From Pseudomonadota bacterium (lineage in GTDB: Bacteria; Pseudomonadota; Alphaproteobacteria; GCA-2746255), in contig JBFMHN010000001.1 of assembly GCA_040752895.1 (NCBI GenBank), forward strand, positions 351,213-415,212: a stretch of 64,000 nt of DNA. Reading direction: 5' to 3'. The first letter of the stretch is position 1; the number at the start of each line of letters is the position of its first letter. The position numbers and the translations under genes were made by a program. Below the pieces are notes generated by a model. It was not told the DNA's origin. It ran no database searches and saw nothing but the letters and a program-made list of their open reading frames with translations. Positions 18,510 through 30,839 of the stretch are shown here, in pieces.

Positions 18510-18526
18510 TGCATAATTTTTATGCA
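18510..18526. promoter_or_regulatory. Candidate NtrC-binding palindrome upstream of ntrB
   Basis: TGCATAATTTTTATGCA is a perfect 17-bp palindrome with TGCA ends, the same length and end sequence as the enteric NtrC consensus (TGCAC-N7-GTGCA, with T/A in place of the C/G pair). It lies 80 bases before the ntrB start and 88 before ispDF, in an AT-rich divergent region (18431-18602). Known autoregulation of ntrBC operons makes a role plausible; binding is inferred. Confidence 0.5.
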
Positions 18527-18613
18527 ATCCGGGCAATTTTTCCATCTCTTGGCAAATTGCTTGCCCCACGGCTAGGTTGACCCGGTCTTTTGTAGAGAGC
18601 CCATGAAAAAAAT

Positions 18614-19771
18614 ATGTCTGGTTGCATTGCGTTAATCGTTGCCGGTGGCCGCGGCCACCGGCTTGGCGGCGAGCGGCCGAAGCAGTACTTACCGCTGGGC
18701 GGCAAGGAAGTCCTGCGCCACACCGCCGAGACGTTCGCGACGCATCCGAAAGTGGTGGCGACGCGGGTCGTCATCCACCCCGACGATCGCGAGCTTTACG
18801 CGCACGCGACGTCCGGCCTTCCTCTGCTCGACCCGGTGCCTGGCGGCAAAACCCGACAGGAATCCGTGCGTCTTGGCTTGGAGAGTCTGGAACCGCGTCT
18901 CCCCGATTATGTCCTCATTCACGACGCCGCCCGGCCGTTCGTCCAGGCGGTGACGATCGAGCGTGTCCTCGAAGCGCTTGCCTCGGGCCCGGCGGCGATT
19001 GCCGCCATCCCCGTTTCGGACACGCTGAAACGCCAGACAGAAGGCCAGATCATTGGCGATACGGTCGACCGGACCGGCCTATGGCGGGCACAAACTCCGC
19101 AAGGGTTTCATTTCGCAGCCATCCTCGAGGCGCATCGGAAGGCAATGGGCAAGGACTTGACGGACGACGCCGCCGTAGCCGAAGCCGCCGGGATGCCGGT
19201 CCGGCTGGTCGCTGGATCGGAGGAAAACTTCAAGGTGACGACGCCGGAGGATTTTGCCCGCGCCGAGCGGATACTGCGTGGCGAGGCTGGCCTTCTTCGC
19301 GTCGGCCAGGGCTTCGACCTTCATCGCTTCGGTGTCGGCGATCATGTCATGATCTGCGGTGTTCCCATCCCCCACAGCCACGGGATCGATGCCCATTCGG
19401 ACGGCGACGTCGGTTTGCACGCGCTGACGGACGCGATCCTGGGCACCCTTGGCGAGGGTGACATCGGCACCCATTTTCCGCCTTCGGATCCGAAGTGGCG
19501 GGGCGTCGATTCGGCTATCTTTCTGCAAGGCGCGCTCGCCCGGCTCTCGAAGCGAGGCGGCAGGCTTCGCAACCTCGACGTCACGCTCATTTGCGAGACG
19601 CCAAAGATCGGCCCTCACCGCGGCGCCATGGTCGCGCGCCTTGCCGTCCTCACCGGGCTTTCGGAAAACGCAATCAGCGTGAAGGCGACGACGATGGAGG
19701 GCCTCGGATTCATCGGGCGGCAGGAAGCCATCGCCGCCCAGGCCATCGCAACCGTCGTGCTTCCGGAATAG
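18614..19771 (+). CDS. ispDF: Bifunctional IspD/IspF isoprenoid enzyme
   Basis: 385 aa fusion typical of alphaproteobacteria. The IspD half (about 1-225; [17 protein letters not shown] and HDAARPF motifs) joins CTP to methylerythritol 4-phosphate. The IspF half (229-385; metal ligands D235 and H237 in FDLHRF, then HSDGDV and the TMEGLGFIG loop) forms the cyclic diphosphate, two steps later in the MEP pathway that Dxr starts. A ten-codon frame at 18603-18635 ([10 protein letters not shown]) begins near GAGAG and overlaps the start out of frame; it could modulate initiation. pgpA follows after six bases. Confidence 0.95.
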   Translation: MSGCIALIVAGGRGHRLGGERPKQYLPLGGKEVLRHTAETFATHPKVVATRVVIHPDDRELYAHATSGLPLLDPVPGGKTRQESVRLGLESLEPRLPDYVLIHDAARPFVQAVTIERVLEALASGPAAIAAIPVSDTLKRQTEGQIIGDTVDRTGLWRAQTPQGFHFAAILEAHRKAMGKDLTDDAAVAEAAGMPVRLVAGSEENFKVTTPEDFARAERILRGEAGLLRVGQGFDLHRFGVGDHVMICGVPIPHSHGIDAHSDGDVGLHALTDAILGTLGEGDIGTHFPPSDPKWRGVDSAIFLQGALARLSKRGGRLRNLDVTLICETPKIGPHRGAMVARLAVLTGLSENAISVKATTMEGLGFIGRQEAIAAQAIATVVLPE

Positions 19772-19777
19772 ACGCCC

Positions 19778-20266
19778 TTGGAAACTTCACACAAAGCCCC
19801 TTCCCTGCCCTTTTGGCATCCGGCGTTCTGGATAGGGACGGCGTTCGGCATCGGCCGCCTCCCGTTCGCGCCCGGCAGTTGGGCGTCGCTTGCCGCTCTT
19901 CCCCTTGCCTGGGGCGTGACGGGCGCTTTCGGGCAGGCCGGGCTTGCGGTCCTCGCCATTCTTTTCGTACCGGTCGGGATCTGGGCGGCCGGCGTTTATG
20001 CCAGCGCCTACGAAAAGACCGACCCGCCCGCCGTCGTCATAGACGAGGTCGTCGCCCAATGGCTCGTGCTCAGCATGGTGCCGAGGGAAGTGCTTTTTTA
20101 CGGTCTTGGCTTTTTTTTCTTCCGCCTCGCCGACATCCTGAAACCTTGGCCTATTCGCGCCATCGAGCGGGGCTTGCCCGGCGGTTTCGGCATTATGGCC
20201 GACGACGGGATGGCTGCGGTTTATGCAATCGCCGGGCTTCTGCTCGTGCGCTTCCTTCTCGGCTGA
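19778..20266 (+). CDS. pgpA: Phosphatidylglycerophosphatase A
   Basis: 162 aa integral membrane enzyme that dephosphorylates phosphatidylglycerol phosphate to phosphatidylglycerol. The N-terminal GIGRLPFAPGSWAS signature of PgpA and the acidic motif VVIDEVVAQWL, probably metal-binding, are present, with about three hydrophobic segments. No in-frame ATG precedes the conserved start, so the TTG at 19778, six bases after ispDF, is chosen. It is co-oriented with ispDF and the CinA-like gene, the usual alphaproteobacterial order. Confidence 0.92.
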   Translation: METSHKAPSLPFWHPAFWIGTAFGIGRLPFAPGSWASLAALPLAWGVTGAFGQAGLAVLAILFVPVGIWAAGVYASAYEKTDPPAVVIDEVVAQWLVLSMVPREVLFYGLGFFFFRLADILKPWPIRAIERGLPGGFGIMADDGMAAVYAIAGLLLVRFLLG

Positions 20267-20272
20267 CGGCAC

Positions 20273-20773
20273 ATGTTTTCAAGGGAATTGCTGGAAGAGA
20301 CGCGGACACTTCTTCTGCTGTGCCACCGCCATGGGCTTCGCCTCGTCACGGCCGAATCCTGCACTGGCGGTCTCGTTACCGGCTGCTTGACGGAAATTCC
20401 GGGTGCTTCGAACGTGCTTGAACGCGGCTTTATCGTTTATGCGAATGAAGCAAAGGAAGCCCTGCTCGGCGTTTCGAAAAGATTGATCGAAACCCACGGC
20501 GCCGTCAGCGAGGCGGTTGCCCGCGCCATGGCGGAAGGCGCCCTTGCATCTGCCGGTGTGGATCTTTCCATCGCCACAACGGGGATCGCAGGCCCAGGCG
20601 GCGGGACGCAGGATAAGCCGGTCGGCCTCGTGCATCTGGCCACCGCCGCCCGCGGGCGCCCCACCCTTCACGCGCGCCACGTCTTTTCGGGCGACCGCAC
20701 GGCGATCCGGCTGCACGCCGTGCAGGCGGCGATCGGACTTTTGAGGCGGCAAGCGGAAGGCCTCGTCTCTTAG
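20273..20773 (+). CDS. pncC: CinA C-terminal domain, nicotinamide-nucleotide amidase (PncC)
   Basis: 166 aa stand-alone CinA C-terminal domain with the TAESCTGG motif (catalytic Ser and Thr region), the central GFIVYANEAK and the C-terminal TGIAGPGG loop. PncC deamidates nicotinamide mononucleotide to nicotinate mononucleotide in NAD recycling. The N-terminal CinA domain is not encoded next to it. It starts six bases after pgpA, and its end overlaps that of the convergent ratA by four bases. Confidence 0.92.
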   Translation: MFSRELLEETRTLLLLCHRHGLRLVTAESCTGGLVTGCLTEIPGASNVLERGFIVYANEAKEALLGVSKRLIETHGAVSEAVARAMAEGALASAGVDLSIATTGIAGPGGGTQDKPVGLVHLATAARGRPTLHARHVFSGDRTAIRLHAVQAAIGLLRRQAEGLVS

Positions 20774-21222
20774 GTCCCTTTTCCTTTTGGGACGCCGTAA
20801 ATCGTATGCGCGCGGGCCTCGAAGGCCGCGACCAGCCGCCGCACCGCCTCATCGAAAAGGGGACCGGCTATTTTCTGGAAGAGGCGCGCGTGGAACTCGA
20901 AGTCGATGTAGAAGTCCAGGATGGAGCCGCCGTCCGGCGCCCTTTCGAAAACCCAGTGGTTGTTCAGGTGGCGCAGCGGGCCCTTCGTGTAGCGGACGTC
21001 GATCCGGTGCGGACGGTCGAAAACGTCAACGGAAGAAAAATGCTCGCGGAACATCTTGAAGCCGATGACAAGGTCCGCGTAGACCGTGTTTCCCTCGCGT
21101 CTTTCGATGCGCGCGGCCAGGCACCATGGAAGAAATTCCGGGTAGCGCTCGATATCGGCCACAAGGTCGAACAGCTGTTCCGGCGTGTAGGGCAGATGGC
21201 GCTTTTCGGCGTGGGTCGGCAT
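20770..21222 (-). CDS. RatA/Coq10-family START-domain protein
   Basis: 150 aa polyketide-cyclase/START fold. The N-terminal segment (LPYTPEQLFDLVADIERYPEFLPWC) is the hallmark of Coq10/RatA. In mitochondria and alphaproteobacteria Coq10 relatives bind ubiquinone and help respiration; E. coli RatA was reported to inhibit ribosome association. A ubiquinone role fits this lineage better, with no toxin-antitoxin partner nearby. Its start is eight bases from the lipA stop, so it is probably the last gene of the pdh-lpd-lipA transcript. Confidence 0.85.
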   Translation of the reverse strand: MPTHAEKRHLPYTPEQLFDLVADIERYPEFLPWCLAARIERREGNTVYADLVIGFKMFREHFSSVDVFDRPHRIDVRYTKGPLRHLNNHWVFERAPDGGSILDFYIDFEFHARLFQKIAGPLFDEAVRRLVAAFEARAHTIYGVPKGKGT

Positions 21223-21230
21223 GCGGCCGG

Positions 21231-22148
21231 TCAGTCGCCGGCAAGGCGTGCCTCGCGCGCCGTGCGCAGCGCTTCGAAGTCCTTGTCGGCGTGGTAGGAG
21301 GAGCGCGTCAACGGCGAGGAGGCGACCATCTCGAATCCCTTGGCCAGGGCGATCTTGCGGTAATCCGCGAAGATTTCCGGCGTGATGTAGGCGACGACGG
21401 GCGCGTGGCGCGGGGTCGGCTGCAAGTATTGGCCGATGGTGAGGAAGTCCACGTCCGCCGTACGCAGATCGTCCATGACCTGCAGCACCTCTTCCTTCGT
21501 CTCGCCCAGACCCACCATGATCCCGGACTTCGTGAAGATCGAAGGGTCGAGCCTTTTGGCCCGCTCAAGCAGGCGAAGGGAATGGTAATATCTGGCCCCC
21601 GGACGAATCCGCCGGTAAAGGCCCGGCACCGTTTCGAGGTTGTGGTTGAAAACGTCCGGCCTTGCCGCAATGACCGCCTCGATCGCGCCTTCTTTTCGCA
21701 GGAAATCGGGCGTCAGCACTTCGATTGTCGTTTGGGGGGCGCGCTTCCGGATTTCCCCGATGCAGCGAACGAAGTGGCTGGCGCCGCCGTCCGCCAGGTC
21801 GTCCCGGTCCACGGACGTGACGACGACGTGATGAAGCCCGAGTTCCGCTACGGCCAGGGCGACGTTCTCCGGCTCGTGCGGATCGAGAAGATCGGGCTTG
21901 CCGGTGGCGACGTTGCAGAAGGCGCAGGCCCGCGTGCACACGTTTCCCAGGATCATGACGGTCGCGTGCTTGTTGGCCCAGCATTCCCCGATATTCGGGC
22001 AGGCCGCTTCCTCGCACACCGTGTTCAGGCGAAGCCGGCGCATCAGGTTGCGGGTTTCGGCATAGGCGTGCGAGGTCGGTGCCTTCACGCGGATCCACGG
22101 CGGCTTCCGGAGCGGTTCGTGCGGGTGCAGGTTTTCGACGTCGCCCAT
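21231..22148 (-). CDS. lipA: Lipoyl synthase
   Basis: 305 aa from the ATG at 22148, chosen because AGGAGC lies six bases upstream; an ATG at 22187 is upstream inside lpd. Radical-SAM enzyme that inserts two sulfurs into octanoyl groups on E2 and H-proteins. Both iron-sulfur cluster motifs are present: the auxiliary C-x4-C-x5-C ([12 protein letters not shown]) and the radical-SAM C-x3-C-x2-C (CTRACAFC), plus the C-terminal RSSYHAD that closes the auxiliary cluster. It directly follows lpd and so supplies the cofactor for the PdhC encoded upstream. Confidence 0.96.
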   Translation of the reverse strand: MGDVENLHPHEPLRKPPWIRVKAPTSHAYAETRNLMRRLRLNTVCEEAACPNIGECWANKHATVMILGNVCTRACAFCNVATGKPDLLDPHEPENVALAVAELGLHHVVVTSVDRDDLADGGASHFVRCIGEIRKRAPQTTIEVLTPDFLRKEGAIEAVIAARPDVFNHNLETVPGLYRRIRPGARYYHSLRLLERAKRLDPSIFTKSGIMVGLGETKEEVLQVMDDLRTADVDFLTIGQYLQPTPRHAPVVAYITPEIFADYRKIALAKGFEMVASSPLTRSSYHADKDFEALRTAREARLAGD

Positions 22149-22155
22149 CTTGCTC

Positions 22156-23556
22156 CTAGAAATGAATGGCCCGGCCATAGGCGTCAAGGACGGCCTCGTG
22201 CAGGGTCTCCGAAAGGGTGGGATGCGGGAAGATCGCGGCGATCAGCTCGGCTTCCGTCGCCTCCAGCGTGCGTGCGATCATATAGCCCTGGATCAACTCG
22301 GTCGCCTCCGCCCCGAGGATATGGGCGCCAAGCAATTCGCCGGTCTTCGTGTCGAACACCGTCTTTACTAAACCCTCCAGGGCTCCCATGGCGACCGCCT
22401 TGCCGTTTCCCCGGTATGGGAAGCGCCCGACCCGCACCTCATGTCCCGCCGCCTTCGCCGCCTTCTCGGTGAGGCCTACGCTTGCCACCTGCGGCATCGA
22501 ATAGGTGCAACCCGGGATCCGCGTCACGTCGAGGGGATGGACGCCTTTCACGCCGGCGATCTTTTCGACACAGAGTACCCCTTCATGGCTCGCCTTGTGG
22601 GCAAGCCAGGGCGGGCCGACGAGATCGCCGATCGCAAACACCCCCGGTTCGCCGGTCTCGAGCCATTCGTTGACTAAAACGTGCCCTTTTTCGACCCGCA
22701 CCTTTGTCCCTTCGAGGCCCAGGTCTTCGGTGTTTCCGGTGATGCCGACCGCGAGGATGGCGCGCGCCGCTTCGATCGTTTCTTCCTTGCCGTTTGCCTT
22801 TACCTTCGCCGTCAGGCGATCGTTGCCCTTCTTGATATCCACCACCTCGGCCTTCGTCAGAATGCGAATTCCCTGCTTCGTAAAAGCCTTGCGGGCAAGG
22901 TCGGAGATTTCCTCGTCCTCCGCAGGCAGGATGCGATCGAGAACCTCGACGACCGTGACCTCGGCGCCCAGGTTCCGGTAGAAGCTTGCGAATTCGATCC
23001 CGATGGCGCCGGAGCCGATGACCAGAAGCGATTTCGGAAACGCGGCGGGCACCATCGCTTCCCGATAGGTCCAGACGAGCTTGCCGTCCGGCTCTAGGCC
23101 GGGGAGCGTTTTCGCCCGGGCGCCGGTCGCCAGCAGGATATGCTTCGCCGCGACGGCGCGGGTTTCCGCCTTGGCTTTTGTAATCTCGATCTTCCCCTTG
23201 CCTTGAAGTCGGGCGCGGCCTTCGATGACGTCCACTTTGTTTTTCTTCAGAAGGTAAGCGACCCCCTTCGCAAGTTGATCAGCGACCGCCCGCGAACGCT
23301 TAACTATTTTCTGAATATCGAATTGTATCTCCTTGGCAGAGAAGCCGTAATCGTCAAGGTGCCGAAGAAGGTGGTGAATCTCCGAACAATGCAGAAGCGC
23401 CTTCGTCGGAATGCAGCCCCAGTTGAGGCAGATGCCGCCGAGATGCTTCTCCTCGATCACCGCCACTTTGAGACCGAGCTGGGCCGCCCGGATTGCCGCT
23501 ACATAGCCGCCCGGCCCGCCGCCCACGATGGCGATGTCGTAATTCGGATCAGCCAT
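22156..23556 (-). CDS. lpd: Dihydrolipoyl dehydrogenase (E3)
   Basis: 466 aa from the ATG at 23556, which overlaps the pdhC stop by eight bases; upstream in-frame residues belong to no known Lpd. FAD motif [10 protein letters not shown] near the N-terminus, redox disulfide C43/C48 in [13 protein letters not shown] motif [10 protein letters not shown] and the C-terminal HPTLSE with the catalytic His. E3 reoxidises the dihydrolipoyl arm with NAD. Around 23285-23350 the codons are somewhat AT-rich. Operon position after the E2 gene marks it as the pyruvate-dehydrogenase E3. Confidence 0.96.
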   Translation of the reverse strand: MADPNYDIAIVGGGPGGYVAAIRAAQLGLKVAVIEEKHLGGICLNWGCIPTKALLHCSEIHHLLRHLDDYGFSAKEIQFDIQKIVKRSRAVADQLAKGVAYLLKKNKVDVIEGRARLQGKGKIEITKAKAETRAVAAKHILLATGARAKTLPGLEPDGKLVWTYREAMVPAAFPKSLLVIGSGAIGIEFASFYRNLGAEVTVVEVLDRILPAEDEEISDLARKAFTKQGIRILTKAEVVDIKKGNDRLTAKVKANGKEETIEAARAILAVGITGNTEDLGLEGTKVRVEKGHVLVNEWLETGEPGVFAIGDLVGPPWLAHKASHEGVLCVEKIAGVKGVHPLDVTRIPGCTYSMPQVASVGLTEKAAKAAGHEVRVGRFPYRGNGKAVAMGALEGLVKTVFDTKTGELLGAHILGAEATELIQGYMIARTLEATEAELIAAIFPHPTLSETLHEAVLDAYGRAIHF

Positions 23557-24862
23557 AGCCGGCTTCCTTGAGAAGCATGCGGGCGGGCTCCTCGACATAA
23601 CGCTTGAAGGCGGCCAGGAATTCCGCACCTTTTGCGCCGTCCACGACGCGATGGTCGCAGGTGAGCGTGGAGATCATCACCGTTGCGATTGCAACCGCGC
23701 CGTCCCGCACGACTGGCCGCTTCTCGCCGGCGCCCATCGCCAGGATACATGCCTGCGGCGGATTCAAGATGGCGTCGAACTGGCGGATTCCGAGCATGCC
23801 GAGATTCGAAACCGTGAACGTGCCGCCCTGGAATTCCTCGGGCCGCAATTTGCCGGCCCGCGCCTTCTCGGCAAGCACCTTCGCCTCACGGGCGATTTCC
23901 CGGACGGTTTTTGCCTCCGCCCCTCGGAGGACCGGTGTGATAAGCCCGCGCTCGGTTGCCACCGCCATCGCGATGTCCGCCCCTTCGTACTGGCGAATCG
24001 CTTTCCCTTCCCAGCTCGAATTCACTACCGGCACCTCCATCAGCGCCAGCGCCGCCGCGCGGATCAGGAAATCGTTCACCGACAACTTTTCCCTTTCTTC
24101 CAGCATATCGTTGGCTTGTTGCCGGATGGAAAGAAGCGCATCGATCGCGCAGTCGATTGAAAGGAAGAAGGTGGGAACCTCCTGGTGGACCTTTGTCAGG
24201 CGCTCGGCGAGCACGGTGCGAATATTCGTGTTCGGGATTTCCTTGGAAGACGGCATGGTGCCGGGGGCGCGCGGGATGGGCCGCCCTGGCAGAGGCATAA
24301 CGGCCCGTCTCGACACGCTTTCGACGTCGGCCTTGACGATTCGGCCGTGGGGGCCGGTCCCCCGAACGGCGTGCAGGTCGAACCCGGCCTCCTTCGCCAG
24401 CCGCCTCGCCAGCGGACTCGCGAAGACCCGCGTGCCCGGCTTGGCGCTTTCCTGTCGGGGTTGGGCTTCCACCGTCCTTGGTGCGGCCGGTTTGGCTTCG
24501 GTGGGGGTTTGTGGCTTCGGCGCTTCCCGCGCCGCCGGCTTTTCTTCCGCCTTTTTCGGCGCGGCTGGCACGACGGGCACGGGTGCGGGTTCCGCCCCGG
24601 CAAGGGCGCCGGCGTCCTCGCCTTCCTCGAGAATCCAGGCGATCGGCGCGTTCACCCGAACCCCTTCGGTTCCTTCGGCAACCAAAATCTTTCCCAGGAC
24701 CCCCTCGTCCGTCGCCTCAAGCTCAAGCGTCGCCTTGTCGGTCTCGATCTCCGCCAGCACGTCGCCCGCGGCGATTTTCTCCCCTTCCCGCTTTACCCAG
24801 CGCGCAAGCTTCCCCTCCTCCATCGTCGGGCTCAGCGCGGGCATCAAAACTTGCTTCGGCAT
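23549..24862 (-). CDS. pdhC: Pyruvate dehydrogenase E2, dihydrolipoyl acetyltransferase
   Basis: 437 aa. One lipoyl domain at the N-terminus with the lipoylated K43 in the TDKAT motif, an Ala-Pro-rich linker (about 85-145), the E3-binding domain (ASPLARRLAKEAG ... GPHGRIVKADVE), and the catalytic domain with H404 and D408 in DHRVVDG. It moves acetyl groups to CoA. It begins seven bases after the E1-alpha stop, where an E1-beta gene (itself carrying an N-terminal lipoyl domain in this lineage) is expected. No E1-beta sequence is present in the window. Confidence 0.94.
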   Translation of the reverse strand: MPKQVLMPALSPTMEEGKLARWVKREGEKIAAGDVLAEIETDKATLELEATDEGVLGKILVAEGTEGVRVNAPIAWILEEGEDAGALAGAEPAPVPVVPAAPKKAEEKPAAREAPKPQTPTEAKPAAPRTVEAQPRQESAKPGTRVFASPLARRLAKEAGFDLHAVRGTGPHGRIVKADVESVSRRAVMPLPGRPIPRAPGTMPSSKEIPNTNIRTVLAERLTKVHQEVPTFFLSIDCAIDALLSIRQQANDMLEEREKLSVNDFLIRAAALALMEVPVVNSSWEGKAIRQYEGADIAMAVATERGLITPVLRGAEAKTVREIAREAKVLAEKARAGKLRPEEFQGGTFTVSNLGMLGIRQFDAILNPPQACILAMGAGEKRPVVRDGAVAIATVMISTLTCDHRVVDGAKGAEFLAAFKRYVEEPARMLLKEAGYG

Positions 24863-24869
24863 GGCGTTA

Positions 24870-25928
24870 CTAAGTTCGGACTTCGATCAGGATGTCGGTC
24901 AGGAGTTCTTCGCCGGCCGGTTCGGGACTCTTCTGGCTGAATTCGGCGGCTTCCGAGACGACCGCCTTTACTTCGCGATCGATTTCCTTCAGGCCCTCTT
25001 CCTTCACCTTGCCGGTGGCAAGCAATGTCTTGCTCAAGTGATCGATGGGGTCTCGTTTTTCTCGTATTTTTGCGACCTCCTCGCGGCTCCGGTACTTTGC
25101 CGGGTCCGACATCGAATGGCCGCGGTAGCGATAGGTTCGCATTTCGAGAAGCGTTGGCCCCTTGCCGGCGCGCGCATGGGCCGCCGCCTTTTTCACCGCT
25201 TTTTCGACCGCGAGAACGTCCATGCCGTCCACCCGTTCGCCCGGAATGCCGACGCTGTCGCCATGCTTGTACATATCGGTGATCGCCGAGGCCCGTTCGA
25301 CGGCGGTTCCCATGCCGTAGCGGTTGTTCTCGATGATATAGACGACGGGAAGCTTCCAGAGAGAGGCCATGTTGAAGGCTTCGTAAACCTGTCCCTGGTT
25401 GGCAGCGCCCTCGCCAAAGAAGGTCAGCACGACGCCGCCGTCGTCTCGGTATTTGTGAGCGAAAGCGATGCCGGTGCCGAGCGGGGCCGTGGCGCCGACG
25501 ATTCCGTGCCCGCCATAGAACCCTTTGTCGGGCGCGAAGAGATGCATAGAGCCGCCCTTGCCCTTGCATACCCCGTCGCGCCGGCCGGTGAGTTCCGCCA
25601 GGATGGTCTTGGCGTCGAGGCCGGCCCCCAGGGCGTGGCCGTGGCAGCGATAGGCGGTGACGTAGGAATCCTTCGGTGGCTCGATCGCCGCCAGCGCGCC
25701 TACGACGACGGCTTCCTGTCCGATATAGAGATGGCAAAAGCCGCCGATCAGGCCCATGCCATAAAGCTGCCCCGCCTTTTCCTCGAAGCGGCGTATGAGC
25801 AGCATCTGGCGGTAGAAGCCGAGCAGCTTCCCAGGTTCCGAAGGGGTTCCCCGACGGGCGCGACGGCGCCTCGCCAGTGCTTGCGCGACGTCTGCCTTTA
25901 CCTTTTTCGTGGATTTTTTCGCGGCCAT
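24870..25928 (-). CDS. pdhA: Pyruvate dehydrogenase E1 component, alpha subunit
   Basis: 352 aa, thiamine-diphosphate enzyme subunit that decarboxylates pyruvate. A basic Lys/Arg-rich leader of about 28 residues precedes the core. Conserved features include MLLIRRFEEKAGQLYG, the substrate/TPP region GHGIVGA, the TPP-Mg motif GEGAANQGQVYEAFN ... NRYGMGT, and the YRYRGHS phosphorylation-loop equivalent. E1-alpha works only as a heterotetramer with E1-beta, which should follow it but is not encoded here. The spacing from ftsB (123 bases with an AT-rich stretch) suggests its own promoter. Confidence 0.94.
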   Translation of the reverse strand: MAAKKSTKKVKADVAQALARRRRARRGTPSEPGKLLGFYRQMLLIRRFEEKAGQLYGMGLIGGFCHLYIGQEAVVVGALAAIEPPKDSYVTAYRCHGHALGAGLDAKTILAELTGRRDGVCKGKGGSMHLFAPDKGFYGGHGIVGATAPLGTGIAFAHKYRDDGGVVLTFFGEGAANQGQVYEAFNMASLWKLPVVYIIENNRYGMGTAVERASAITDMYKHGDSVGIPGERVDGMDVLAVEKAVKKAAAHARAGKGPTLLEMRTYRYRGHSMSDPAKYRSREEVAKIREKRDPIDHLSKTLLATGKVKEEGLKEIDREVKAVVSEAAEFSQKSPEPAGEELLTDILIEVRT

Positions 25929-26051
25929 GCAACCCCAACCATGGGTGCTTTCTTAAGGCTAGAACTACGCGCCTGCGGCCGGAATTGCAAGGAAAACCGC
26001 GCTACAACATATTCATATTACAGAAAAAAATTAATATAAACTGAATTCAGG

Positions 26052-26432
26052 TTAATCTTTTTGCGCCGGAAGGCTGGCGGGTTGGTCGGCTTTCGCTTTC
26101 GCCGACGGCAACAGAAAGAGAATTTCATCCTCCCGGCCGACACTCAAGAGCCGGCGGGCTTGTTCGTCCAGCATATCGAGATCGAGATGATCCGGGTGCA
26201 AAAGGCGGACGCGGCTGGCAAGGGTGTTCCGTTCGAATTCCAGCGTATGAAGGGTCTCCTTCGCCTGTTCTAGCTGATTCGTGAGTTGCAGCCAGGCGAG
26301 AATCCCGCGTTCGCCTTGAATCGTGTGATAGCTGAAGTAAGAAACCGCCACGATCCCGAAAACGGGAACGACGATCTGTTTGGCGCGTGCGCGCAACTCG
26401 ATCAAAAGCGACATGGAAATTAAGGGAATCAT
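26052..26432 (-). CDS. ftsB: FtsB/DivIC-family septum formation initiator
   Basis: 126 aa. A short cytoplasmic start, one membrane segment (about 20-38, VVPVFGIVAVSYFSYHTIQG), then a periplasmic leucine-zipper coiled coil (about 45-75) and the family's LDLDMLDEQARRLLSVGREDE segment. FtsB links FtsL and FtsQ in the divisome. The start at 26432 is used; an in-frame ATG at 26414 is possible. It lies between eno and pdhA, the usual alphaproteobacterial site. The 110-base gap to eno contains a CGCCT-CCGC-AGGCG hairpin without a T run. Confidence 0.88.
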   Translation of the reverse strand: MIPLISMSLLIELRARAKQIVVPVFGIVAVSYFSYHTIQGERGILAWLQLTNQLEQAKETLHTLEFERNTLASRVRLLHPDHLDLDMLDEQARRLLSVGREDEILFLLPSAKAKADQPASLPAQKD

Positions 26433-26542
26433 GCTGCTTTCGCGCCGTCAACACTTTTTCTTCATCGACGCCCCGCCTGCGGAGGCGACGCGGGTGTTTG
26501 CCCAGCGTCATGGATCGAAGGGGTAATTTACATCGGTGAAAG

Positions 26543-28691
<2,149 letters not shown>

Positions 28692-28704
28692 TGGCGGCGT
28701 CCGT

Positions 28705-30423
<1,719 letters not shown>

Positions 30424-30435
30424 CTAAGCCCCGCG

Positions 30436-30762
30436 TCATTCGCCCAAGGGAGCGTTTGGTTCGGCCGCCGGTGCAATGGGCGCCACTTCAAGGGGAACCG
30501 CGGCGGGTTCCTTGATATCGAGAATCGACTGCGGTTTCGATGATTGGTTGGCGAGGATGGCCAGCGTAAGGCTTGTCACCATGAAAAGGGCGGCCAGGAT
30601 CGCCGTCGTGCGGGTCAGCAAATTGGCCGTTTCCTTGGTCGTAAACAGGCTGCCGCCGCTGCCGCCAATTCCCAGGCCGCCGCCTTCGCTCTGCTGCAGC
30701 AGCACGACGCTCACGAGCGCAATCGCAAGTAAAAGATGAACGACGAGAAGGACCGTGGTCAT
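30436..30762 (-). CDS. secG: Preprotein translocase subunit SecG
   Basis: 108 aa. Two membrane helices (about 2-21 and 50-70) flank the conserved cytoplasmic loop LLQQSEGGGLGIGGSGG, the SecG signature; a Pro/Ala/Glu-rich tail follows. SecG supports SecYE-dependent export in the inner membrane. It lies between tpiA and pyrG, the standard proteobacterial neighbourhood. Confidence 0.94.
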   Translation of the reverse strand: MTTVLLVVHLLLAIALVSVVLLQQSEGGGLGIGGSGGSLFTTKETANLLTRTTAILAALFMVTSLTLAILANQSSKPQSILDIKEPAAVPLEVAPIAPAAEPNAPLGE

Positions 30763-30839
30763 TCGACTGGTTTTTCGCTGCTTTCTGCCATTTTTCGGCG
30801 GGCCGTCCCACGCCTTTTACTGAATTTTGCCTAGGAATG

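Noticed and set aside
21126-22472. A 448-codon plus-strand frame over lipA
   Set aside because: Antisense to lipA, which has all iron-sulfur motifs.
23604-26039. An 811-codon open frame on the plus strand across pdhC and pdhA
   Set aside because: It is antisense to two well-conserved genes and arises from GC-rich codon bias. The translation is low-complexity Ser/Ala/Arg with no recognisable domain.
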